Shown: in pieces, positions 1 to 7,884 of the stretch
Position numbering within the stretch: position 1 is the stretch's first letter
Layout of the letters: every line of letters begins with the position of its first letter
Assembly (NCBI RefSeq): GCF_041320705.1
Contig: NZ_JBGGTQ010000003.1
Coordinates: forward strand, 496,001-560,000
Length of the DNA stretch: 64,000 bases
From: Kineococcus mangrovi
GTDB lineage: Bacteria; Actinomycetota; Actinomycetes; Actinomycetales; Kineococcaceae
Direction: 5' to 3'
Translations under genes and position numbers: made by a program
Notes under the pieces: generated by a model
What the model was told of the DNA's origin: nothing
The model's input: only the letters and a program-made list of their open reading frames with translations
The model's database searches: none

Positions 1-237
1 TACTCCATCCACGCCCTGTGCCCGTACTGCATGGTCGTGTGGGCCGTCGTCGTCCCGACGTTCTGGACCCACGTGGCCGACGCCCTCGACCGGGGACTGC
101 TGCCCGTCCCGGCCGCCGCGCGCGGGGCCGCCCGGGTGGTCGTCGACTACCGCGCCCTGATCGTCGTGCTCAGCTTCGCGGCCGTCCTGGTCATGGTGGC
201 CACGAAGTTCTGGAGCTACTGGAGCACGCTGCTCTGA
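1..237 (+). CDS. VKOR-family membrane thiol oxidoreductase, C-terminal fragment
   Basis: The frame enters from the left edge, so only the last 78 residues are visible. CPYC at fragment residues 7-10 is the redox-active CxxC of the vitamin K epoxide reductase family. Two hydrophobic segments flank a short loop (about residues 10-25 and 50-68), as in the last helices of bacterial VKOR. In this family the membrane protein re-oxidises a DsbA-like extracytoplasmic oxidase and passes electrons to quinone. The N-terminal half and any fused thioredoxin domain lie outside the window. The family call rests on the CPYC motif and the membrane topology, so it is probable rather than certain. Confidence 0.75.
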   Translation, partial: YSIHALCPYCMVVWAVVVPTFWTHVADALDRGLLPVPAAARGAARVVVDYRALIVVLSFAAVLVMVATKFWSYWSTLL

Positions 238-244
238 GCCCACC

Positions 245-267
245 GGCCGGGTGCGGGTGACCCGGCC
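245..267 (+). terminator. Putative terminator hairpin after the VKOR gene
   Basis: An 8-bp perfect inverted repeat, GGCCGGGT (245-252) and ACCCGGCC (260-267), encloses a 7-nt loop and lies just after the stop codon. No T-tract follows, which is usual in very GC-rich actinobacteria. Termination is inferred from position and stem. Confidence 0.45.
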
Positions 268-319
268 CGCGGCGCGGGGTCGTCACCCGGCGGGCACCGC
301 GGAACGGCACGATGGGCTC

Positions 320-1183
320 GTGACCCGCGCCCTGACCGTCCTGCGCCGCATCGTCACCGCCGTCGAGCGGGACGGCTTCGGCGCGCACGCCGCGCACGTC
401 CGGGTCGGCGACGACGCCGCGCAGTTCCGCTGGAGCCCGGACGTGGCGCGCGACGTCCACTCGGTGGCGAAGGGGGTGTGCGTGCTCGCCGCCGGCATCG
501 CCGCGGACGAAGGGGTCTTCGACCTCGACGCCCCGGTGGCGCAGCACCTCCCGGACCTCCCCCTCGGGGAGGGGGTCCAGGCCGTGACCACGCGGCACCT
601 GCTGGGGATGCGCAGCGGCATCGACCTGCCGTGGGCACCGACGTCGCTGACCGACTGGCCGGACCTCGCCCGGGAGTTCCTGAGCCGCCCCTCCCGTGGA
701 CGGGTCTTCCAGTACTCCAACGCCAGTTCGTACACGGCTATGCGTGCCCTGGCCTCCGTCGTCGGGGACGTCCCGGCGTGGTTGCAGCCGCGGTTGTTCG
801 ACCCGCTGGGCATCCCCGCCCCGGTGTGGGACCGCTGCCCCGGCGGGTGGATCGCGGCGGGCGGGGGACTGCACCTGCGCTCGGGCGAGCTCGCCCGGAT
901 CGGGCAGTTGATCCGCGACGGCGGGGTGTGGCGGGGCAGGAGCCTGGTGTCCTCGCGGTGGGTCGACGCGCTGCACTCGGACTGGTTCGAGCGGGAGGGC
1001 GCCCCCGGCTACACCCGGTACGCCCTCGCCGGGTGGGGCGGACCGGGACGGGCGTGGCGCCTGCACGGTGCCCACGGGCAGCTGCTGGTGTTCCTGGACG
1101 ACGCCGTGGTGACGATCACGGCCGACGACCACGCCGGGGCCGACCGGGTGGCCCAGCAGGTGGTCAGTGCCCTGGAGGGCTGA
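320..1183 (+). CDS. Serine hydrolase of the beta-lactamase / penicillin-binding fold
   Basis: A 287-residue protein. SVAK at residues 48-51 is the SxxK motif that holds the nucleophilic serine and its lysine. YSN at 132-134 is the YxN motif of class C-like enzymes, and HGAHGQ near the C-terminus sits where the KTG/HxG motif is expected. No signal peptide or membrane helix is visible, so it looks cytoplasmic, like many DUF-type esterases of this fold rather than a true beta-lactamase. The GTG at 320 is preferred because the upstream in-frame extension from 251 reads through the terminator and is low-complexity. The substrate cannot be told from sequence. It converges on the iron-importer operon. 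Confidence 0.8.
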   Translation: MTRALTVLRRIVTAVERDGFGAHAAHVRVGDDAAQFRWSPDVARDVHSVAKGVCVLAAGIAADEGVFDLDAPVAQHLPDLPLGEGVQAVTTRHLLGMRSGIDLPWAPTSLTDWPDLAREFLSRPSRGRVFQYSNASSYTAMRALASVVGDVPAWLQPRLFDPLGIPAPVWDRCPGGWIAAGGGLHLRSGELARIGQLIRDGGVWRGRSLVSSRWVDALHSDWFEREGAPGYTRYALAGWGGPGRAWRLHGAHGQLLVFLDDAVVTITADDHAGADRVAQQVVSALEG

Positions 1184-1223
1184 GGACCGTGCCCGCCGAT
1201 CGACCGGCGCCGTCCCGCGCCCC

Positions 1224-2060
1224 TCACGGGCTCGACGTCGTCGACCGCGAGGGAGTCCTCGGCGCGCAGTGGTGGCGCCCCACGGGCAGCACCATCGGGC
1301 GGCCCGAGACGGGGTCCGGCACGACCTGGCTGGCCATCCCGAACACCTCCCGCACCGTCTGGGCGGTGAGGACGTCGGCCGGGTCCCCGGCGGCGTGCAA
1401 CCGTCCGGAGCGGACCGCGACGAGGTGGTCGGCGTAGCGCGCGGCGAGGTTCAGGTCGTGCAGGACCATGGCGATCGTCGTGCCGCGGTCGCGGTTGAGG
1501 TCGGTGAGCAGGTCCAGCACCTCGACCTGGTGGCACACGTCGAGGTAGGTCGTGGGTTCGTCCAGCAGCAGCACGTCGGTCTGCTGGGCCAGGGCCATGG
1601 CGATCCACACCCGCTGGCGCTGACCCCCGGACAGCTCGTCGACGGAGCGGTCGGCCAGCGGCAGGGTGTCGGTGACCCGCAGCGCCTCGGCGACGGCGGC
1701 GTCGTCGCGGGGCGAGGAGCGGGCGAACACCTTCTGGTGCGGGTTGCGCCCGCGGGCGACCAGGTCGGCGACGGCGATGCCCTCGGGGGCCACGGGTGAC
1801 TGGGGCAGCAGTCCCAGGGTGCGGGCGATCTCCCGGGTGGGGGTGGAGTGCACGCTCCTGCCGTCCAGCACGATGCGGCCCGACCGGGCCGGGAGCAGGC
1901 GCGCCATCGCGCGCAGCAGGGTCGACTTGCCGCAGGCGTTGGCCCCCACGATGCAGGTGATCCGCCCGGGGGGCAGCGCCAGGTCGAGGTCCTGCACGAC
2001 CGTCCGGTCCCCGTAGCCGAGGGTGACGCCCTCGACGAGGAGGGTGTGGTCCTTGGTCAC
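1224..2060 (-). CDS. Iron-chelate (siderophore/hemin-type) ABC importer, ATP-binding subunit
   Basis: A 278-residue FecE/FepC-type ATPase, last gene of a four-gene importer operon (binding protein, permease, permease, ATPase). Walker A is GANACGKST, the signature is LSGGQRQR, and Walker B is LLLDEPTTYLD followed by the H-loop histidine in MVLHDLNLA. The GTG start at 2060 overlaps the upstream permease stop by four bases (GTGA), which implies translational coupling. It hydrolyses ATP at the inner membrane face to drive uptake of an Fe(III) complex. It is closely similar in plan to the ATPase at 49922-50779, so the two importers are paralogous. Confidence 0.9.
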   Translation of the reverse strand: MTKDHTLLVEGVTLGYGDRTVVQDLDLALPPGRITCIVGANACGKSTLLRAMARLLPARSGRIVLDGRSVHSTPTREIARTLGLLPQSPVAPEGIAVADLVARGRNPHQKVFARSSPRDDAAVAEALRVTDTLPLADRSVDELSGGQRQRVWIAMALAQQTDVLLLDEPTTYLDVCHQVEVLDLLTDLNRDRGTTIAMVLHDLNLAARYADHLVAVRSGRLHAAGDPADVLTAQTVREVFGMASQVVPDPVSGRPMVLPVGRHHCAPRTPSRSTTSSP

Positions 2061-3115
2061 AGCGAACCTCCGGCGCGGTTGGTGCGGACGAGCAGGTAGA
2101 TGAGGAACGGCGCCCCGAGCGCGCCGGTGATGACGCCCACCGGGTAGCGGGTGCCGAAGAGGAACTGCCCCGCCAGGTCCGCGGCGAGGGTGAGCAGGGC
2201 TCCGGTGAGCATCGAGGGGACCAGCAGCGACCCGCCGGGGCCGACGACCCGGGCCGCGATCGGACCGGACAGGAAGGCGACGAAGGCGATGGGCCCGGTG
2301 GCGGCGGTGGCGAAGGCCACGAGCACGACCGCCACCACGACCGCGACCACGCGGGTGCGTTCGACCCGGACGCCCAGCGCGGCCGCGGAGTCGTCCCCGT
2401 GCTGCAGCAGGTCCAGACCGCGGGCCTGGCCCAGGAGCAGCGGCGCGGCCACCAGCAGGGCCAGGGCCAGGGGCAGGGCGGCGTCCCAGTCGGCCGAGTT
2501 CAGGCTGCCGGTGAGCCAGCGGGTGGCGGTGGCCAGGTCGTAGGAGGCCGCTCCGGCCAGCACGTAGGAGATGACGCTGTCCAGCATCGCGGCGACGCCG
2601 ATGCCGATGAGGATGAGCCGGCTGCCGGCCACCCCGTGCCGGTAGGCCAGCCCGTACACGGCCAGTGCCGTCACCAGCGCGCCGGCGACGGCCAGCACGG
2701 AGACCTGGGCCGGGGACCACCCCAGGACGACGAGGCCGACGACCGCCGCCGCGCTGGCCCCGGAGCTGATGCCGATGACGTCGGGGGCGGCCAGCGGGTT
2801 GCGCAGCATGGTCTGGAAGGTGATCCCCGCCAGCCCGAACGCCGCGCCGGCCAGCACCCCCAGGACGGTGCGCGGCAGGCGCAGCACCCCGACGGTGAAC
2901 GAGGCCCCGGGGACCCGCTCCCCGAGCACGACCCGCAGGACCTCGCCCGGGCCGTAGAACGTCTGGCCCACCATGAGGGCGGTGAACGCGAGCGCCACGA
3001 CGCCGGCGCCGAGGAGCAGCGTCGTCCGGCGGCGCCGGCGCGCTCGCGAGCGCCGTCCGGCGGCGACGGCCTCGGCGTCCTGGACGCCGGCGGCGGGGGA
3101 GGACACGGCGGTCAC
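2057..3115 (-). CDS. FecCD-family iron-chelate permease (second permease of the operon)
   Basis: A 352-residue integral membrane protein with many hydrophobic helices. It carries the FecCD landmarks TMLRNPLAAPDVIGISSGA and a late GPIAFVAFLSG. The first ~35 residues form a basic, Arg-rich cytoplasmic tail. The GTG start at 3115 overlaps the stop of the preceding permease (GTGA), and its own stop overlaps the ATPase start, so the three are coupled. Together with the 3112-4158 permease it should form the heterodimeric BtuC-like channel. The chelate is not identifiable from the permease. Confidence 0.88.
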   Translation of the reverse strand: MTAVSSPAAGVQDAEAVAAGRRSRARRRRRTTLLLGAGVVALAFTALMVGQTFYGPGEVLRVVLGERVPGASFTVGVLRLPRTVLGVLAGAAFGLAGITFQTMLRNPLAAPDVIGISSGASAAAVVGLVVLGWSPAQVSVLAVAGALVTALAVYGLAYRHGVAGSRLILIGIGVAAMLDSVISYVLAGAASYDLATATRWLTGSLNSADWDAALPLALALLVAAPLLLGQARGLDLLQHGDDSAAALGVRVERTRVVAVVVAVVLVAFATAATGPIAFVAFLSGPIAARVVGPGGSLLVPSMLTGALLTLAADLAGQFLFGTRYPVGVITGALGAPFLIYLLVRTNRAGGSL

Positions 3116-4158
3116 AGGGCACGCACCTTCTGCCGGCGCACGATCCAGATGAAGACGGGGGCGCCCACGACGGCGGTGACGATGCCGACGTCGACCTCCT
3201 CCGGGCGGGCCACCAGGCGGCCGATCACGTCGGCCGCGGTCAGCAGGGCCGCACCGGCGAGCACCGAGAACGGCAGCAGCCAGCGGTGGTCGACGCCCAC
3301 GAGCAGGCGCACGAGGTGGGGGACGGCGAGGCCGACGAAGCCGATGGGCCCGGCGACCGCGGTGGCCGCGGCGCACAGCGAGATGGCCCCGGCCGCGGCG
3401 AGCAGCCGGGTGGTCCCGACGCGGACGCCGAGACCGGTCGCGACGTCGTCCCCCAGCGCCAGGGCGTTCAACCCGCGGGCGGTGGCGAAGCACAGCAGCA
3501 CCCCGACGAGGAGGAAGGGGGCCACCTGTCCGATGCGCCCGGCGTCCGCCCCGCCGACCCCACCGATCTGCCAGTGCCGGAAGGAGTCCATGACCTGCAC
3601 GCGGGGCAGCAGCACGGCGCTGATGAGCGAGCTGAACGCGGCGGAGGTGGCCGCCCCGGCCAGTGCGAGCTTCAGCGGGGTCGCGCCCCCCCGGCCCGCG
3701 GACCCGATCGCGTAGACCAGGGCGGCGGCCAGCGCGGCCCCGGCCAGGGCCAGCCACACGTAGCCGGCGGGGGAGGACAGCCCGAGGAAGGCGATCCCGG
3801 TGACGACGGCGAGCGAGGCGCCGGTCGTGACGCCGAGGATGCCGGGGTCGGCCAGCGGGTTGCGGGTCACGCCCTGCATGACCGCCCCGGCCAGCCCCAG
3901 GGCGCCCCCGACGGTCATCGCCAGGAACGTCCGCGGCACCCGGCGGTTCACCGCCGCCTGCTCGATCGTCCCGGTCGAGCCGGTGACACCGGAGACGACG
4001 TCCCCGAGGGACACCGCCCGCACCCCGAAGGCCACGCTCGCGGCACCGACGAACGCCAGGGCCAGGAGCAGGGCGAGCAACCAGAGGAGCCGCACCGGCA
4101 CCGGCCGCCGCGAGGGGGCCTCCGGTGCCGGGCGGGGGTGCGGGACGGTGTGCAGCAC
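3112..4158 (-). CDS. FecCD-family iron-chelate permease (first permease of the operon)
   Basis: A 348-residue multi-helix permease. It contains the family stretch MQGVTRNPLADPGILGVTTG and the C-terminal GPIGFVGLAVPHLVR loop that contacts the ATPase in BtuC-type importers. A short Pro/Arg-rich tail precedes the first helix. It starts at a GTG only four bases downstream of the binding-protein stop and overlaps the next permease by four bases, so all four genes are read as one message. The probable role is transmembrane passage of an Fe(III)-siderophore. Confidence 0.88.
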   Translation of the reverse strand: MLHTVPHPRPAPEAPSRRPVPVRLLWLLALLLALAFVGAASVAFGVRAVSLGDVVSGVTGSTGTIEQAAVNRRVPRTFLAMTVGGALGLAGAVMQGVTRNPLADPGILGVTTGASLAVVTGIAFLGLSSPAGYVWLALAGAALAAALVYAIGSAGRGGATPLKLALAGAATSAAFSSLISAVLLPRVQVMDSFRHWQIGGVGGADAGRIGQVAPFLLVGVLLCFATARGLNALALGDDVATGLGVRVGTTRLLAAAGAISLCAAATAVAGPIGFVGLAVPHLVRLLVGVDHRWLLPFSVLAGAALLTAADVIGRLVARPEEVDVGIVTAVVGAPVFIWIVRRQKVRAL

Positions 4159-4162
4159 GAGG

Positions 4163-5200
4163 TCAGGCGATCTTCGCGACGGCGCCGGCGAGCAGGTCCA
4201 TGTACTGCTCCAGCGCCCAGGGCGTCGCCAGCGGCGAGGGGTTGGCCGCCGCGGCCAGCGGGGAGGTGGCCCCGAGCAGCGCGAAGGACCCGCGGGCCAC
4301 GGCGGGGATCTGCGAGAGCAGCGGGTCGGCCTGCAGCGCGGTCAGGAGGGTCTCGTCGCCGTAGGTCACGACGATGTCGACGTCGGCGAAGGAGTCCGCC
4401 TGCTCCGAGGACACGGTCGCGTAGAACTCCTCGCTGGCGGCGGTCGCCTCGGCCACGGCCGAGGGGGTGGCGAACCCGATGCTCTCCAGCCAGCCCGCCC
4501 GGGGGTCGGTGGTGGTGTAGAAGCCGATGGAGCTGAGGTCCGTGGGGTCGAAGTAGCCGAACATCACGTTCTTGCCGGCGAGGGCGGGCCGGGCCGCCAG
4601 GGCCGCCTCGACCTGCCCGTCGATGTCCTCGAGCAGCGCGTCGCCCTGCGAGGCCATGCCGAGGGCCTCGCTGTTCATCGTCGTCATGTCCGGCAGGGAC
4701 GTGCCCCAGGCCACCTCGGGGAAGGCCACGGTCGGCGCGATCTGGCTGAGCTTGTCGTAGTCCTCCTGCGTGAGGCCGGAGTAGGCGGCCAGGATGACGT
4801 CGGGGGTGGTGTCCGAGACGCCCTCGAAGTCGATGGCGTCGGTCTCGTCGAACAGGACGGGGGTCTGGCCCCCGAGCTCGTCGAGCTTGTCCTTGACCCA
4901 CGGCAGGATCCCGTCGCCGTCGTCGTCCCCGAAGGTCGCCTTGGCCATGCCCACCGGGACGATCCCCAGGGCCAGGGGGACCTCGTGGTTGGCCCACTGC
5001 ACGGTGGCGACGCGTTCGGGCTTCGCCTCGATCGTCGTCTCGCCGAACGCGTGGGTGATGGTGACGGGGAAGGCCGCGCCGGAGGTGCCCGACGTGCCGT
5101 CGGAGCCGGCCGGGGTGGTGGTCTCCTCGGAGGAGCAGGACGACAGACCGAACAGGGCGGCGGCGGTGGAGGTGGTCAGGAACATCCGTCGGGTGTGCAC
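4163..5200 (-). CDS. Iron-siderophore ABC importer, substrate-binding lipoprotein
   Basis: A 345-residue periplasmic-binding-type lipoprotein. The N-terminus has a twin-arginine-like RRMFL followed by a hydrophobic stretch ending in LSSC, a lipobox, so it should be anchored to the outer membrane leaflet. The body matches FepB/FhuD-type clamshell proteins: an early strand with AKPERVATVQW, then a DVILA(A)YSGLTQED segment. The GTG start at 5200 is preceded at good spacing by AGGAGA. It is the first gene of the operon and lies just behind a DtxR/IdeR-like box, consistent with iron-repressed expression. The Fe(III)-siderophore ligand is inferred from family and operator. Confidence 0.88.
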   Translation of the reverse strand: MHTRRMFLTTSTAAALFGLSSCSSEETTTPAGSDGTSGTSGAAFPVTITHAFGETTIEAKPERVATVQWANHEVPLALGIVPVGMAKATFGDDDGDGILPWVKDKLDELGGQTPVLFDETDAIDFEGVSDTTPDVILAAYSGLTQEDYDKLSQIAPTVAFPEVAWGTSLPDMTTMNSEALGMASQGDALLEDIDGQVEAALAARPALAGKNVMFGYFDPTDLSSIGFYTTTDPRAGWLESIGFATPSAVAEATAASEEFYATVSSEQADSFADVDIVVTYGDETLLTALQADPLLSQIPAVARGSFALLGATSPLAAAANPSPLATPWALEQYMDLLAGAVAKIA

Positions 5201-5214
5201 GATCTCTCCTCAGA

Positions 5215-5233
5215 GTAGGGTAGGCGACCCTTA
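5215..5233 (-). promoter_or_regulatory. DtxR/IdeR-like iron box of the first importer operon
   Basis: The plus-strand site GTAGGGTAGGCGACCCTTA matches the IdeR consensus (TTAGGTTAGGCTAACCTAA) at 14 of 19 positions and keeps the dyad AGGGT-N5-ACCCT. On the coding strand a TACCCT -10-like hexamer lies inside it, 17 nt before the GTG of the binding-protein gene. Iron-loaded repressor bound here would cover the promoter. Confidence 0.6.
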
Positions 5234-5323
5234 TTGGAGCACACTCTCCACCCTGGTGAGGACCCCCGTCCCGGTGAGCCGGATCGTCCTGCGGCGGCGC
5301 ACGTCCCGCACGCGACCGGGCCG

Positions 5324-7342
5324 TCACGCACGCCGGGGGCGCTGCTCCCAGGCGGTGCGGCGCAGCAGCCGCAACCCGTTGAGGGCGACGACGACGGTGG
5401 ACCCCTCGTGCCCGGCGACCGCCAGGGGCAGCGGCAGGTGCCCGACCAGGTCCCACGTGACGAGGACCACGATGGAGGTGGCGGCGACGACGAGGTTGGC
5501 CACGACGACCCGGTGGGCCCGCCGGGACAGGGCCACCAGCCGGGGGACGGCGTCGATCTCGTCGCGCACGACGACCGCGTCGGCCGTGTCCAGGGCCAGG
5601 TCCGAGCCGTGCCGGCCCATCGCCACGCCGGTCGCGGCGGTCGCCAGGGCCGGGGCGTCGTTCACCCCGTCTCCGACGAGCAGGACCCGTTCCCCGGCGT
5701 CCTGCAGCTCGGTGACGACGCGGGCCTTGTCCTGCGGCAGCAGCCGGGCGTGGACGGCGCTGATCCCGGTCCGGGCGGCCACGTGGCGGGCGGCGGCCTC
5801 GTCGTCGCCGGTGAGCAGGTGGACGGGCGCGCGGGTGAGGGCGGCGGCGGCCGCGACGGCGGCGGGGGAGGCCGGGCGCAGCCGGTCCACCAGGGTGATG
5901 GTCCCCGCGAGGGTGTCGTCGAGGTGCACGGCCACCACGGTCCCCACGTCCTCGCGCCCCCCGTCCTCGCGCCGGTCGCGGGCCGGGGGCGCGGCGCGTT
6001 CGACGCGGACGGCGTGCCCGTCGACCACGGCGAGGACCCCTCGCCCGGGCAGGGACCGGAAGTGCTGGGCGGCGGGGACGTCCAGGCCCCGGTCGCGGGC
6101 GGCCCGCAGGACCGCCCGGCCCAGGGGGTGTTCGCTGGCCTGCTCGGCGGCCGCGGCCGCGCGCAGCACCTGGTCCCGGTCCCACGGGCCCGCGGTGGCG
6201 ACCCGGGTGACCTCGGGGGCGCCCTCGGTGAGGGTGCCGGTCTTGTCGAAGGCGACGAGGCTGGTCCGCGCGACCGCCTCCACGACGGTCGCCGACTTCA
6301 CCAGGACCCCGTGGCGCCCGGCGTTGGCCATCGCCGACAGCAGGGGGGGCATGGTGGCCAGCACCACCGCGCAGGGCGAGGCGACGATCATGAAGGTGAT
6401 CGCCCGCAGCAGCGCGTCCTCGAAGGACGTGCCGAGGACGACCGTCGGGACCGCCAGCACGAGCAGCGTCGCCACGACGACGCCGAGGGAGTAGCGCTGC
6501 TCGACGCGTTCGACGAACAGCTGCGTGCGGGCCTTGGTCGCGCTGGCCTGCTCGACCATCGCCACGACGCGGGCGATGACGGACCCGCTCGCCTCCCGGT
6601 CGACCCGCACCCGCAGTGCGCCGGTGCCGTTGACGGTGCCGGACAGCACCTCCTGGCCGGGCCCGCGGGGTACGGGGACCGACTCGCCGGTGATGGCCTG
6701 CTGGTCGACCTCGGAGGTGCCGGCGACGACGGTGCCGTCGGCGCCGACGCGTTCGCCGGGGCGGACCAGGACGAGGTCGCCGACGAGGAGGTCGGCGACG
6801 TCGACGGACCGTTCCACGACGCCGTCCGCGGGTCCCTCGCCGGGGTGCAGGCGGGTGGCGCGTTCGGGGGCCAGGTCCAGCAGGGAGGTGACGGAGTCGG
6901 CGGTGCGCTGGGTGATGACGGCCTCGATCGCGCCGGAGGTGGCGAAGATGACGATGAGCAGGGCGCCGTCGAGGACCTGGCCGACGGCGACGGCCGCCAC
7001 GGCGGCCAGGACCATGAGCAGGTCGACGTCGAACGTCTTCTCCCGCAGGGCGAGCACTCCGGCCCGGGCCGGTTCCCACCCGCCGGCGGCGCAGCAGGCC
7101 AGGAGGGCCGTCCAGGCGGCCCAGGTCGGGGCCCCGGCCAGCTGCAGCGCACCGCCGAGCAGGAACAGGACCAGCGCGAGAGCGGCCCAGCGGACCTCGG
7201 GCAGGTCGGGGGCGGTGCGCCAGATCGACGGTGGGCGGGGCAGCACGCGCCCCCCGTCGCGACCCCCGTCGGGCCCGGAGGGGGTCGGGTCCGGACGGGG
7301 GGCCGGCGTGCTCGCGGGTCGGTGCGCGGGCGGGGTTGTCAC
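5324..7342 (-). CDS. P1B-4-type heavy-metal-transporting P-type ATPase (Co/Fe/Ni-class exporter)
   Basis: A 672-residue P-type ATPase. Landmarks are TGES at 218-221, the intramembrane metal motif SPC at 322-324, the phosphorylation motif DKTGT at 366-370, the hinge GDGVNDAPA, and HEGST in the last helix near residue 645. SPC plus HEG(G/S)T, and no N-terminal metal-binding domain, define subgroup P1B-4 (CoaT, CtpD, PfeT), which exports Co2+, Fe2+ or Ni2+. A Pro-rich cytoplasmic tail of about 45 residues precedes the first helix. The GTG at 7342 overlaps the stop of the ArsR regulator (GTGA), giving a two-gene operon. The iron importer next door makes Fe2+ a plausible substrate, but that is inference. 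Confidence 0.88.
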   Translation of the reverse strand: MTTPPAHRPASTPAPRPDPTPSGPDGGRDGGRVLPRPPSIWRTAPDLPEVRWAALALVLFLLGGALQLAGAPTWAAWTALLACCAAGGWEPARAGVLALREKTFDVDLLMVLAAVAAVAVGQVLDGALLIVIFATSGAIEAVITQRTADSVTSLLDLAPERATRLHPGEGPADGVVERSVDVADLLVGDLVLVRPGERVGADGTVVAGTSEVDQQAITGESVPVPRGPGQEVLSGTVNGTGALRVRVDREASGSVIARVVAMVEQASATKARTQLFVERVEQRYSLGVVVATLLVLAVPTVVLGTSFEDALLRAITFMIVASPCAVVLATMPPLLSAMANAGRHGVLVKSATVVEAVARTSLVAFDKTGTLTEGAPEVTRVATAGPWDRDQVLRAAAAAEQASEHPLGRAVLRAARDRGLDVPAAQHFRSLPGRGVLAVVDGHAVRVERAAPPARDRREDGGREDVGTVVAVHLDDTLAGTITLVDRLRPASPAAVAAAAALTRAPVHLLTGDDEAAARHVAARTGISAVHARLLPQDKARVVTELQDAGERVLLVGDGVNDAPALATAATGVAMGRHGSDLALDTADAVVVRDEIDAVPRLVALSRRAHRVVVANLVVAATSIVVLVTWDLVGHLPLPLAVAGHEGSTVVVALNGLRLLRRTAWEQRPRRA

Positions 7343-7770
7343 CGCGCGGCGCCGGGGGCCGGGCGCGTCCCGTCGTCCTCGGTGGCCGCCGCCGTCGAGC
7401 GGGCCGCCGCGCCCGGGGGCACACCGGCGCGCTGGTGCGCGGTGCGCGGTTCGAGCGCCTGCTCGGCGTGCGAGACGGCCGCGGCCACCAGGGTGCGGGC
7501 GTGGTCGTCGACCAGCCGGTAGAAGACGCGGTTGCCGTCCTGCCGGGTGGTCACCACGCGCCCCCAGCGCAGCTTGCTGAGGTGCTGGGACACGGTGGTG
7601 GGGGACTTCCCGACCAGGTCGGCCAGCTGGGTCACCGACGTCTCCCCGGCTCGCAGGGCGAGGACGATGCGGATGCGCGTCGGGTCCGACAGCAGCGAGA
7701 ACACCTCGGCGGCCACGTCGACGTACTGGCTGTCCACCCCGAGGGAGCACCTCTTCAAACCTTCGTTCAT
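7339..7770 (-). CDS. ArsR/SmtB-family metal-responsive repressor
   Basis: A 143-residue winged-helix regulator. The helix-turn-helix covers about residues 45-75 (TSVTQLADLVGKSPTTVSQH) with a wing at RQDGNRVFYRL. DDHARTLVAAAVSHAEQAL forms the C-terminal helix where NmtR/CzrA-type repressors bind metal at the dimer interface; D, H, H and E are candidate ligands. A Cys at residue 8 could add to the site. The tail beyond residue 110 is low-complexity. It is first in an operon with the P1B-4 exporter, the usual arrangement for a repressor that releases DNA when metal is in excess. Autoregulation is likely through the dyads over its own start. Confidence 0.88.
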   Translation of the reverse strand: MNEGLKRCSLGVDSQYVDVAAEVFSLLSDPTRIRIVLALRAGETSVTQLADLVGKSPTTVSQHLSKLRWGRVVTTRQDGNRVFYRLVDDHARTLVAAAVSHAEQALEPRTAHQRAGVPPGAAARSTAAATEDDGTRPAPGAAR

Positions 7771-7783
7771 GTGAAGATGTTCA
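7766..7783. promoter_or_regulatory. Candidate ArsR operator overlapping the arsR start
   Basis: TTCATGTGAAGATGTTCA contains TTCA-N2-TGAA followed by TGAA-N4-TTCA. This alternation of TGAA/TTCA half-sites is typical of SmtB/NmtR/CzrA operators. It overlaps the ATG of the regulator, an autoregulatory position. The AT-rich character stands out from the flanks. Confidence 0.5.
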
Positions 7784-7884
7784 GGTGTGAGGGTTCAGCG
7801 GTCAAGCGCGGGCTGCTCGGTCACCTCCCTGAGCCCACCGGCACGGGGCCGCGACTCACCACCGCTCCCGGCGTCACGGCACGG

